Shown: positions 1 to 5,323 of the stretch, in pieces
Layout of the letters: every line of letters begins with the position of its first letter
Numbering within the stretch: the first letter of the stretch is position 1
NCBI GenBank assembly: GCA_016184445.1
Contig: JACPCT010000068.1
Coordinates: forward strand, 1-8,840
From: Candidatus Tectimicrobiota bacterium
Lineage (GTDB): Bacteria > UBA8248
Length of the DNA stretch: 8,840 bases
Direction of reading: 5' to 3'
Notes under the pieces: generated by a model
What the model was told of the DNA's origin: nothing
Databases searched by the model: none
Seen by the model: only the letters and a program-made list of their open reading frames with translations
Made by a program: the position numbers and the translations under genes

Positions 1-282
1 ATGAACCTGGTCGCCAAGGAATTCATCGCCGCCCAGGACCCCGCGAACCCGGGCGTCCTCGTCCTCAGCCGCTTCACCGGCGCCTCGGAGGAGCTGCGCG
101 AGGCCATCCTCGTGAACCCCTATCACCCCGAGGACGTGGCCGGCGGCATCCACCAGGGGCTCACCATGCCCCGCGAGGAGCGCATTGAGCGCCACCAAAA
201 GCTCACCACGTGCATCGAGCGGCACACCTCCGAGTGGTGGTTCAAGGCTTTCCTCGCCGAGCTGGCGGCCACCCGGAACTGA
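1..282 (+). CDS. otsA: Trehalose-6-phosphate synthase, C-terminal part (5' end outside window)
   Basis: This is the last 93 residues of a GT20-family alpha,alpha-trehalose-phosphate synthase, the cytoplasmic enzyme that joins UDP-glucose and glucose-6-phosphate. The window opens on the family's conserved donor-binding stretch (MNLVAKEF at residues 1-8). The usual pattern follows: AAQDP (residues 10-14), GVLVLSRFTGA (about 18-28) and LVNPY (37-41), then the helical tail with RHQK. The ATG at position 1 is an internal methionine of a protein usually about 460-480 residues long, so only about a fifth of the gene is seen. The frame is intact and stops with TGA at 280-282. The trehalose phosphatase partner (otsB) is not in the window and would have to lie upstream. 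The family assignment is based on recognised motifs and is strong. Whether the upstream part is intact cannot be seen. Confidence 0.95.
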   Translation: MNLVAKEFIAAQDPANPGVLVLSRFTGASEELREAILVNPYHPEDVAGGIHQGLTMPREERIERHQKLTTCIERHTSEWWFKAFLAELAATRN

Positions 283-290
283 AAAAAACA

Positions 291-325
291 CCGGAATTCC
301 CCGGAAACGGCCGGAAACCCCGGAA
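291..325. repeat. Short CCGGAA repeats at about 10-bp spacing
   Basis: CCGGAA occurs at 291-296, 301-306, 311-316 and 320-325, so the copies start 10, 10 and 9 bases apart, close to one DNA helical turn. A further copy at 273-278 lies inside the otsA coding end and is out of this spacing. The repeats are read directly from the sequence. Any protein-binding or bending role is inference. A simple slippage origin is equally possible. Confidence 0.6.
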
Positions 326-357
326 CGCATGCCCCCCCCCGCAAGAAATGGCGTTAT

Positions 358-396
358 TACCCGTTAGTACCCGTTACTAACCGTGACAACCCGGGG
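358..396. repeat. 10-bp tandem repeat TACCCGTTA with an overlapping inverted repeat
   Basis: TACCCGTTA is exact at 358-366 and again at 368-376. A degenerate copy (TAACCGTGA) lies at 378-386, and a weaker one (AACCCGGGG) starts near 388. The period is 10 bases. Overlapping this, GTTAGTA (363-369) and TACTAAC (375-381) form a perfect 7-bp inverted repeat around a 5-base loop. The copies are seen directly. Whether they form an operator, a transcript hairpin or a remnant of a mobile element is unknown. Confidence 0.6.
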
Positions 397-581
397 AGAG
401 AAAATCATGCGCTTTCCCCCTCAATTCCCCTCAATAGCCGCGACAGCCTGCCCCTCCCGCTCCGCGATTTTTCCGCTGGAATCGGCTGAAAAGCAGTAGA
501 AATTTCATTTTGCCCTCAAACGGCCTGAATCCGCAGGGCGAGGCGCACCCCATCCCGCGGACCCTCCCGGTGCCAAGACCG

Positions 582-625
582 CCCCCCCCATCCCCCCCTT
601 GAACAAGGGGGAGCAAGGGGGGGGG
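582..625. terminator. C-tract/G-tract hairpin, possible bidirectional terminator or extragenic palindrome
   Basis: CCCCCTTG (594-601) pairs with CAAGGGGG (604-611). A second CAAG copy followed by a G9 run (614-625) can pair instead with the longer C7-TTG arm (592-601), or its G-run with the C8 block at 582-589. The result is either one long imperfect hairpin or two alternative ones. It lies between two converging genes, where a bidirectional stop would be useful, but there is no clean U-run as in classical intrinsic terminators. Palindromes of the form C-tract, TTG, CAA, G-tract are also familiar as scattered extragenic repeats in high-GC environmental bacteria, so a repeat family is the main alternative. 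Confidence 0.4.
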
Positions 626-638
626 TGAAGGCCCGCCC

Positions 639-657
639 GCGGGCAAGATACGCCCGC
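639..657. other. GC-rich stem-loop downstream of the AOR cluster
   Basis: GCGGGC (639-644) and GCCCGC (652-657) form a 6-bp stem with a 7-base loop. It lies about 95 bases beyond the stop of the last minus-strand gene. There is no T-run on either side, so intrinsic termination is not supported. In DNA this GC-rich, such a short stem may occur by chance. Confidence 0.25.
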
Positions 658-750
658 CCGGCCCGGGGGCTCTTACCTCAAATTCGCGCTGGTTCCGGAT
701 CGGGAGGGAAAACCGGCTGGGGCAGGGAGAGGCCCGCTCAGGAAGCCCCC

Positions 751-1140
751 TCACCCGGGCCCGCCCCCGCGCAGCCGCCCGAGCAGCTCCTCCCCCAGCT
801 CCGCGCACAGCTCCTCGACGCGGGCGATGGCGGGAGCGTCCAGGCGGTCATAGTGGATGCCGCAGGCGAGCGCCACGTGGCACCCCAGGGCGGCGGCCAG
901 GCGCTCGGCCAGGGCGCGCCCGGGGCGCTCGTCCAGGTGGCCGGGGCGGTTCAGGACGCTCGATGTGGCGGAGGCGCGGGCGGGGTCGTTGAGGCTCGGG
1001 CGGGAGGAGGCGAGGACGAGGGAGCCGATGTGGGGCCGGGTGCCGCCCGCGAGGATGACCCAGAGGTCCTCCCCCACCCAGCGGGCGCTGGCCTCGATGG
1101 CGGCGCCCCGGAACTCCCGCCCGGCCCGGAAGGATTCCAC
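751..1140 (-). CDS. LpdD-like protein (prenylated-flavin-chaperone-like domain)
   Basis: This 129-residue protein resembles the small LpdD-type family, named for the third gene of the gallate decarboxylase (LpdBCD) system, where it is thought to help the prenylated-FMN decarboxylase. Family-like features are the GGTRPHIGS segment (residues 32-40), the SSVLNRPGH segment (60-68), and CHVALACGIHYD (87-98), followed by an amphipathic C-terminal helix. There is no signal peptide and no membrane segment, so it is probably cytosolic. The start is GTG at 1140-1138, six bases after the MoaD-like stop, with a G5 run between as a weak ribosome site. This points to translational coupling. No UbiD/LpdC decarboxylase or UbiX/LpdB prenyltransferase is in the window, so its partner may be the AOR complex. 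Family assignment is from remembered motifs. The role is inferred. Confidence 0.7.
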   Translation of the reverse strand: MESFRAGREFRGAAIEASARWVGEDLWVILAGGTRPHIGSLVLASSRPSLNDPARASATSSVLNRPGHLDERPGRALAERLAAALGCHVALACGIHYDRLDAPAIARVEELCAELGEELLGRLRGGGPG

Positions 1141-1146
1141 GCCCCC

Positions 1147-1473
1147 TCACCCCCCCATGAACTGGCCCATGAGGAGGATCTCGTCGCCCGGCTTCACGGG
1201 GGTGCCGAGGGTGTGGCGGATGCCCAGGAGGGCGTCGTTGACGGCCACCTCGATGTGCTCGCCCAGCTCGCCCGAGCCGCGGTCCCAGAGGGCCTCGTCG
1301 AGGGCCGGGAAGCCTCCGCTCAGGCGCTTGAGGACGCTGCGCACGCTGTCGCCGGGCCCGGCCTCGACCTCGAAGATCTTGCGGTCGCTGCCGTCCCCGC
1401 CCACGAAGGTGGCGGCCCAGGCGATGAGCTCCACCTTGACGTGGAAGGTCTCGCCCGCCGCCGCACCGTTCAA
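1147..1473 (-). CDS. MoaD/ThiS-family sulfur-carrier-like protein
   Basis: This is a 108-residue ubiquitin-like protein ending in FMGG. The C-terminal Gly-Gly is the residue pair that MoaD and ThiS proteins have activated and thiocarboxylated to donate sulfur in pterin cofactor or thiamin synthesis. Family-like parts are the first strand VELIAWAA (residues 14-21), the helix DSVRSVLKRL (42-51), EVAVNDALL (75-83) and the PGDEILLMGQFMGG end (95-108). MoaD-like genes commonly accompany AOR-family genes, where they are thought to serve tungsten/molybdenum-pterin assembly. The frame is open far upstream, inside the AOR gene. I choose the TTG at 1473-1471 because it overlaps the AOR stop (TTGA) and gives a normal length. 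A GTG at 1434-1432 (95 residues) is the alternative, but it would cut into the region before the first strand. Confidence 0.85.
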   Translation of the reverse strand: MNGAAAGETFHVKVELIAWAATFVGGDGSDRKIFEVEAGPGDSVRSVLKRLSGGFPALDEALWDRGSGELGEHIEVAVNDALLGIRHTLGTPVKPGDEILLMGQFMGG

Positions 1474-3353
1474 GCCCGGGCCCCGGCCCCCCACAGGGGC
1501 TCGATCACGTCCTCGAGGCCGAGGGCGCGCAGGGTCTCGGGAAGGGGCCGGCCGGAGGCCCGGTCGTAGCCCGTCGTCTCGTACCAGGTGTCGAGCAGCT
1601 TCTCCCATTGGTCCATGATGGAGACGCCCGCGATGGGGCCGTCCACCGGGGTCGAGCCGTAGCGCTTCGAGGGCTTCTCGATCCCGGGCCCGATACCGCA
1701 CCGCAGGTTGAAGGCGCGCATCAGGGTGACGGCGCGGCGGCCGGCCCGTATCGCCTCGTCGCGGCGGAAGTCCCAGCCCGTGGCCGCCGCGAGGGAGCGG
1801 CAGAGGAGGTCGATGGGCACCCGGGTGGTGAAGATGCAGGCGCCGAGCGAGTCCTCGAAGTGCCGCCGGCCGCGCAGGGTGCCCACCTGCCTGGCCACCG
1901 CCACGGGGTCCTGCGGGGAGATGCGGGCCGGGAGCCCGAACTCGGTCGGGAAGACGGCGGGCCCGCTGTCGATGGTGCCGCTGCTGGCGGTGCAGGTGTC
2001 GAGCATCTCCTCCCAGCGGGAGCGGTGGTCGTGGCCGCGCGGGGACTCCCCCTTCATGGTGTAGATGGCGCATTCGGCGGCCTTGCCCCCGATCTTCTCG
2101 GAGGCGATCTTGACGCCCTCGGCGAGGAGGTCCCCCATGCCCTCGCGCCTGCAGATCATCTGGATGAGGCGGCCGGCCCCCTCGACGTCCCCCCACTCGA
2201 GGCGGAAGCCCAGGTCCTTGTCCGTGATGTAGCCCTTCTGCTGGCACTCCATCACCCAGCCGCACAGCCAGCCGAACTCGTTCACGTCCAGGCAGGCGCG
2301 GTCGAGCCGGGTGTTGAGCCAGGAGACCTGCTGCGGGTCGGTGGCGCCGATGGCCCAGCCGGCCCCGGCCCACCCTTCGTACTCGGGCTCGTCCACCAGC
2401 TCGCCCTTGTGGGGGCCGGAGCGGATGACCTGCATGTGGCAGTGGTGCATGCCGCAGGCGCTGCACTGGTGGCCCCGGTGGTCGAAGCCCTCGCGCAGGC
2501 TCTTGGCCTCCCAGAGCTTGACGTCCACCCCCTCGGGCCAGACGTTGGTGGTGTAGTTGCGGATGGGGAGCGCCCCCATCCCGTGCAGGTTCCGCACCCC
2601 GGGGAGCGTGCCGTACTGGTAGAGGGAGCTGGTGGAGGGGTCGGTCTTGAGGCTGTGCGCCATCTCCTCGGAGGTGGCCAGCAGCGCGTGGGGGTGGGCC
2701 GCGGCGACGCCCTTGGCGCCGCGCTCGATGGCCACCGCCTTGACCCTTTTCTTTCCCATGACGGCGCCGCAGCCGTTCTTGCTGGCCACGTGGCCGTAGT
2801 CGCCCTGGATGGCCGCGAAGCGCGCCAGCTTCTCCCCGGCGGGGCCGATGCTGTAGACGCTCAGCCGGTGGCCGGTGAGCCTGAGCTCGGCCTCGAGCGC
2901 CTGCTGGGTCTCCCAGGTGTCCTTGCCGAGGAGGGAGGAGGCGTCCCTGAGCTCCACCTTATCGTCGGTCACGTGGAGGTAGACCCACTTGGGCGACTGC
3001 CCCTGGAAGACGATGGCGTCGTAGCCGCAGAACTTCAGGTTCGCGCCGAAGAAGCCGTTCGCCTGGGTGCTGGTGGCCCCGTTGGTGAGGGCGCCGCGCG
3101 TGACCACGGTGAGCCCGCCCGTCCCCCACACCGGGAGGCCCGCGAGGGGCCCGGTGGCCAGGACGAGGCGGTTGTCGGGATGGTCCCAGCCCGCGTGGGC
3201 GGGGACCTCCTCCCAGAGGATCTTGGCCCCCAGGCCCGCGCCCCCGATCCACCTGCGCCGGTCCGCGCCGGGGAAGGGGTCCGCCCAGATGCGCCCCGTC
3301 GAGAGATCCACCCGCAGGATGCGCCCCGCGTATGCGTAAGGAGTGTCCGCCAA
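1470..3353 (-). CDS. Aldehyde ferredoxin oxidoreductase family protein (tungsten/molybdenum catalytic subunit)
   Basis: This 627-residue protein has the full AOR length and order. The N-terminal pterin-binding domain opens with YAGRILRVDLSTG (8-20), then GFFGANLKFCGYDAI (100-114) and NGCGAVMGKKRVKA (193-206). The [4Fe-4S] ligands are Cys297, Cys300 and Cys305, plus Cys506 in the DSLGAC motif (501-506), which matches the DxxGLC cofactor and cluster motif of Pyrococcus furiosus AOR. KGESP (434-438) corresponds to the family's conserved segment before the active site. Such enzymes carry a bis-pterin tungsten (or molybdenum) centre and oxidise aldehydes to acids, or in BamB-type members reduce benzoyl-CoA. 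The start is TTG with a strong ribosome site, and conserved sequence begins by residue 8. The neighbouring iron-sulfur and FAD genes suggest an AorB-like role in a NAD-linked AorABC-type complex. The substrate cannot be read from sequence. The first cluster motif has four residues between its second and third Cys rather than three. Confidence 0.93.
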   Translation of the reverse strand: MADTPYAYAGRILRVDLSTGRIWADPFPGADRRRWIGGAGLGAKILWEEVPAHAGWDHPDNRLVLATGPLAGLPVWGTGGLTVVTRGALTNGATSTQANGFFGANLKFCGYDAIVFQGQSPKWVYLHVTDDKVELRDASSLLGKDTWETQQALEAELRLTGHRLSVYSIGPAGEKLARFAAIQGDYGHVASKNGCGAVMGKKRVKAVAIERGAKGVAAAHPHALLATSEEMAHSLKTDPSTSSLYQYGTLPGVRNLHGMGALPIRNYTTNVWPEGVDVKLWEAKSLREGFDHRGHQCSACGMHHCHMQVIRSGPHKGELVDEPEYEGWAGAGWAIGATDPQQVSWLNTRLDRACLDVNEFGWLCGWVMECQQKGYITDKDLGFRLEWGDVEGAGRLIQMICRREGMGDLLAEGVKIASEKIGGKAAECAIYTMKGESPRGHDHRSRWEEMLDTCTASSGTIDSGPAVFPTEFGLPARISPQDPVAVARQVGTLRGRRHFEDSLGACIFTTRVPIDLLCRSLAAATGWDFRRDEAIRAGRRAVTLMRAFNLRCGIGPGIEKPSKRYGSTPVDGPIAGVSIMDQWEKLLDTWYETTGYDRASGRPLPETLRALGLEDVIEPLWGAGARA

Positions 3354-3360
3354 GGCTCTG

Positions 3361-3366
3361 CCTCCC
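3361..3366 (-). promoter_or_regulatory. Ribosome binding site supporting the TTG start of the AOR gene
   Basis: On the minus strand GGGAGG (3366-3361) precedes TTG (3353-3351) by seven bases, an ideal Shine-Dalgarno spacing. It lies in the 22-base gap after the flavoprotein stop. No ATG or GTG is better placed, so this site decides the start. Confidence 0.7.
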
Positions 3367-3375
3367 GTGCCGAGG

Positions 3376-4704
3376 TTAGGCGTTGACCGTCACGTCGCGC
3401 TCCGGAACCGAGGGCCCGCCCAGCAGGGTCTGGGGCAGGAGCTCCTTGGCGGTTCCGGTGGCGAGATAGGCGAGCCGGATGTCCTGGGGCCGGGCCTTCA
3501 GGCGCGCCTTCCACGCCGAGAGGTCCTTGCCCGTGTACACCAGGCCCTTGAGCATGCCCACGTCGTTCGTGGCCCAGATCTCGCGCGTCCGGCCGAGGAG
3601 GATGGCGCCCACGAGGCGGCCTCCCCGGAAGAGGAGCTTGCGGTAGGAGGGCCTGCCGGGGAGAAGGTCCTCGAAGGCCTCGGCCTTGGCGTCGTCCCAG
3701 GCGCCGAAGCTGGCGATCTCGAGGTCGAGGACGTCCACGATGTTCATGAGGAGGCTGCCGGGGTAGGCCACCTCGCGCCCGGCCATGTTGGCGCCCGCCA
3801 CCCGGCCGTGCTGGACAGCGGTGGGCTCGATGGCGTGGACGGCCTTGGCCCCGGTGACCCGGTCCGGGCCCTCGGCCACGTCGCCCGCGGCGTAGATGTT
3901 GGGGACGCTCGAGCGCATGCGCGCATCCACCACGATGCCCGCCTTCACTTCCACGCCCGAGCCCTTGAGCCATTCCAGGTTGGGCCGGATGCCCGTGGCC
4001 ATGATCACCAGGTCGGCCTCGACCGGGGCGCCGGCCTTGAGCCGGACGCGCTTGGCCCCGCCCGCGTCCTCGATGGCCGTCACCTGGACGCCGGGGCGCA
4101 CCGCGACGCCGCGCTCCTCCAGCCACGCCTGGACGATCCGGGCCGCGGCGTCGTCCACCATGCGGGGGAGGATGCGCGGGGCGATCTCCAGCACCGTGAG
4201 CCTGGCGCCCCGGGCGACGAGGGCGTTCAGGATGGTGAAGGCGATGAAGCCCGCCCCGATCATGGCCACGCGGGCGCCGGGCTGGATGCCCCCGGAGACG
4301 GCCCGGGCCTGGGGCAGGGTCCAGAAGCTGTGGACGCCGGCCCCATCCGCCCCCGGGACGGGCGGCCGCACGGCGGAGGAGCCGGTGGCGATGAGGAGGT
4401 CGTCGTAGGGGACCTCGTCGCCGTTGTCGAGGATGAGCTTGCCCCCGGCGGCGTCCACCCGGGCGGCCCGGCGGCCGAGGCGAGTGGTCACCTTGAGAGC
4501 GGCCAGGCGCTGCGGGCCCGCGGTCAGGACGTGGGTCTCGCCGATCTGCCGCCCGAGGTAGTAGGGGAGCACCATCCGGGCGTAGGGCGCCTCGTCCGCG
4601 ACCAGGGTGATCTCGGACGCCCCCTTGTCGGCCTCCCGGATGGCGGTGATGGCGTTCCAGCCGGCGGTGCCCCCGCCCACGATGACGTGGCGCTTGGCGG
4701 CCAT
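3376..4704 (-). CDS. FAD-dependent NAD(P)/disulfide-type oxidoreductase (AorC-like electron-transfer subunit)
   Basis: This 442-residue flavoprotein has two Rossmann folds. The N-terminal FAD site is VIVGGGTAG (7-15), with ATGSS at 106-110 and a second FAD contact in YAAGDV (271-276). The NAD(P) domain has MIGAGFIA (148-155), with Glu173 at the end of the second strand (VLEIA), which favours NADH over NADPH. ATGIRPN follows at 236-242. No redox-active CxxC pair is present, so it is not a classical disulfide reductase and looks more like ferredoxin, rubredoxin or nitrite reductase-type FAD subunits. In A. aromaticum a similar FAD subunit (AorC) lets the AOR complex use NAD+. The start is ATG at 4704-4702, two bases after the ferredoxin stop. 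The frame is open for 49 more codons upstream, but these overlap the ferredoxin gene and are arginine-rich. The family is certain; the AorC role is inferred from neighbours. Confidence 0.88.
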   Translation of the reverse strand: MAAKRHVIVGGGTAGWNAITAIREADKGASEITLVADEAPYARMVLPYYLGRQIGETHVLTAGPQRLAALKVTTRLGRRAARVDAAGGKLILDNGDEVPYDDLLIATGSSAVRPPVPGADGAGVHSFWTLPQARAVSGGIQPGARVAMIGAGFIAFTILNALVARGARLTVLEIAPRILPRMVDDAAARIVQAWLEERGVAVRPGVQVTAIEDAGGAKRVRLKAGAPVEADLVIMATGIRPNLEWLKGSGVEVKAGIVVDARMRSSVPNIYAAGDVAEGPDRVTGAKAVHAIEPTAVQHGRVAGANMAGREVAYPGSLLMNIVDVLDLEIASFGAWDDAKAEAFEDLLPGRPSYRKLLFRGGRLVGAILLGRTREIWATNDVGMLKGLVYTGKDLSAWKARLKARPQDIRLAYLATGTAKELLPQTLLGGPSVPERDVTVNA

Positions 4705-4706
4705 GG

Positions 4707-5180
4707 CTAGCGCACCCCCGCGAGGGCGCCCGGCAGGGCGCGCTCGGCGGCGAAGGAGCCGAGCCAGTCCTCGGTCCCGGCCTCGACGTAGAGGATGGCC
4801 TGGGTCGGGCAGACCGTGGCGCAGGCGGGCTTGCCGCCGCACAGGTCGCACTTGAAGGCCTTATGGGAGTCCGGGTCGTAGAAGACGGTGCCGTAGGGGC
4901 AGGCGATGGTGCAGAGCTTGCACCCCACGCAGATGTCGTCCATGACCTCCTTCGCCCCGGCCGGGGAGATGCCGATGGCCTCGACCGGGCAGGCCGTCAG
5001 GCACCACGCCTCGGCGCACTGCGGGCAGGTGTAGGGGGCGTAGCTGGTGTGGCCTTCGAAGGAGGAGACCCGGATGACCGCCTTGGAGGGCTGGAAGGTG
5101 CCGGTCTGCTCGTAGGAGCAGGCCAGCTCGCACCGCATGCAGCCGGTGCAGCGCTCGGGGATGATCTTGAGTACCCGCAT
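4707..5180 (-). CDS. Ferredoxin-type electron-transfer protein with four [4Fe-4S] clusters (AorA-like)
   Basis: This 157-residue protein has sixteen cysteines in four groups: C11/C14/C17/C21, C52/C55/C60/C64, C84/C87/C90/C94 and C111/C114/C120/C124. The pattern is that of HycB/DmsB-type electron-transfer subunits and predicts four [4Fe-4S] clusters. The four-cluster AorA subunit of the A. aromaticum AOR has the same count. There is no signal peptide, so it is cytosolic. It is the first gene of the cluster. The flavoprotein starts two bases after its TAG, so the two are probably co-translated. The start is ATG at 5180-5178, preceded by a near-perfect ribosome site. An upstream extension of 40 codons is open but unlike the family. 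It would pass electrons between the AOR catalytic subunit and the FAD subunit. Cluster number is read from motifs; the partner assignment is inferred. Confidence 0.92.
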   Translation of the reverse strand: MRVLKIIPERCTGCMRCELACSYEQTGTFQPSKAVIRVSSFEGHTSYAPYTCPQCAEAWCLTACPVEAIGISPAGAKEVMDDICVGCKLCTIACPYGTVFYDPDSHKAFKCDLCGGKPACATVCPTQAILYVEAGTEDWLGSFAAERALPGALAGVR

Positions 5181-5185
5181 CGAAT

Positions 5186-5192
5186 CCTCCTC
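5186..5192 (-). promoter_or_regulatory. Strong ribosome binding site of the ferredoxin gene
   Basis: GAGGAGG on the minus strand (5192-5186) precedes ATG (5180-5178) by five bases. It fixes the start of the first gene in the AOR cluster, ruling against the longer open frame that begins near 5300. Confidence 0.8.
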
Positions 5193-5270
5193 GACCGGCC
5201 GGACCTCGCGGCGACCGCGACCGCGCGAATTTTCTCGGAGAGAGCTTCCGGGGCCGCCCGGACCGGCGGG

Positions 5271-5300
5271 ATTTTGGCAGAGGAGGCGGGGGGCGGTCAA
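5271..5300 (-). promoter_or_regulatory. Candidate sigma70-type promoter for the AOR cluster
   Basis: In the 143-base gap before the ferredoxin gene, minus-strand TTGACC (5300-5295; five of six consensus bases) and CAAAAT (5276-5271; four of six) are 18 bases apart. Transcription would start near 5264 and leave a leader of about 80 bases. A short GC-rich inverted repeat (CCGGG, 3-base loop, CCCGG) lies immediately upstream, between the nitroreductase stop and the -35 box. No operator for a known regulator is recognised. Confidence 0.4.
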
Positions 5301-5323
5301 ACGCCCGGGCGCCCCGGCCCCCC

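Larger units (their letters stand above)
283..750. other. Convergent intergenic spacer without a gene
   Basis: These 468 bases separate the 3' end of otsA (+) from the 3' end of the minus-strand cluster. The open frames here are short or compositionally biased: runs of G, A, R and P with no recognisable family and no convincing ribosome site. I therefore call no gene. The spacer does hold structure: an A7 run just after the otsA stop, two groups of ~10-bp-spaced short repeats (291-325 and 358-396), a C9 run at 332-340, a large C/G-tract hairpin (582-625) and a GC-rich stem-loop (639-657). Transcripts from both sides would end here, so part of this structure may act in termination. Confidence 0.7.

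Noticed and set aside
431..808. 125-codon minus-strand ORF in the otsA-distal spacer
   Set aside because: It is low-complexity, covers the palindrome and C/G tracts, overlaps the end of the LpdD-like gene and has no recognisable domain.
625..1618. Long plus-strand open frames (314 and 253 codons) opposite the LpdD-like and MoaD-like genes
   Set aside because: They are antisense to genes with recognisable families and have the low-complexity G/A/R/P-rich translation typical of shadow frames in high-GC DNA.
1147..2466. 439-codon reading of the MoaD frame extending through the AOR gene
   Set aside because: Only the last ~108 codons look like a protein family. The rest is an arginine- and proline-rich shadow of AOR.
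1608..3386. 592-codon plus-strand open frame opposite the AOR gene
   Set aside because: The antisense strand encodes a complete AOR protein with all cluster ligands. This frame has no family features and exists because stop codons are rare at this GC content.
3343..4855. 455-codon plus-strand frame opposite the flavoprotein, and the 49-codon upstream extension of the flavoprotein
   Set aside because: The first is a shadow of the Rossmann-fold gene. The second overlaps the ferredoxin gene and is arginine-rich, while the dinucleotide motif begins right after the ATG at 4704.
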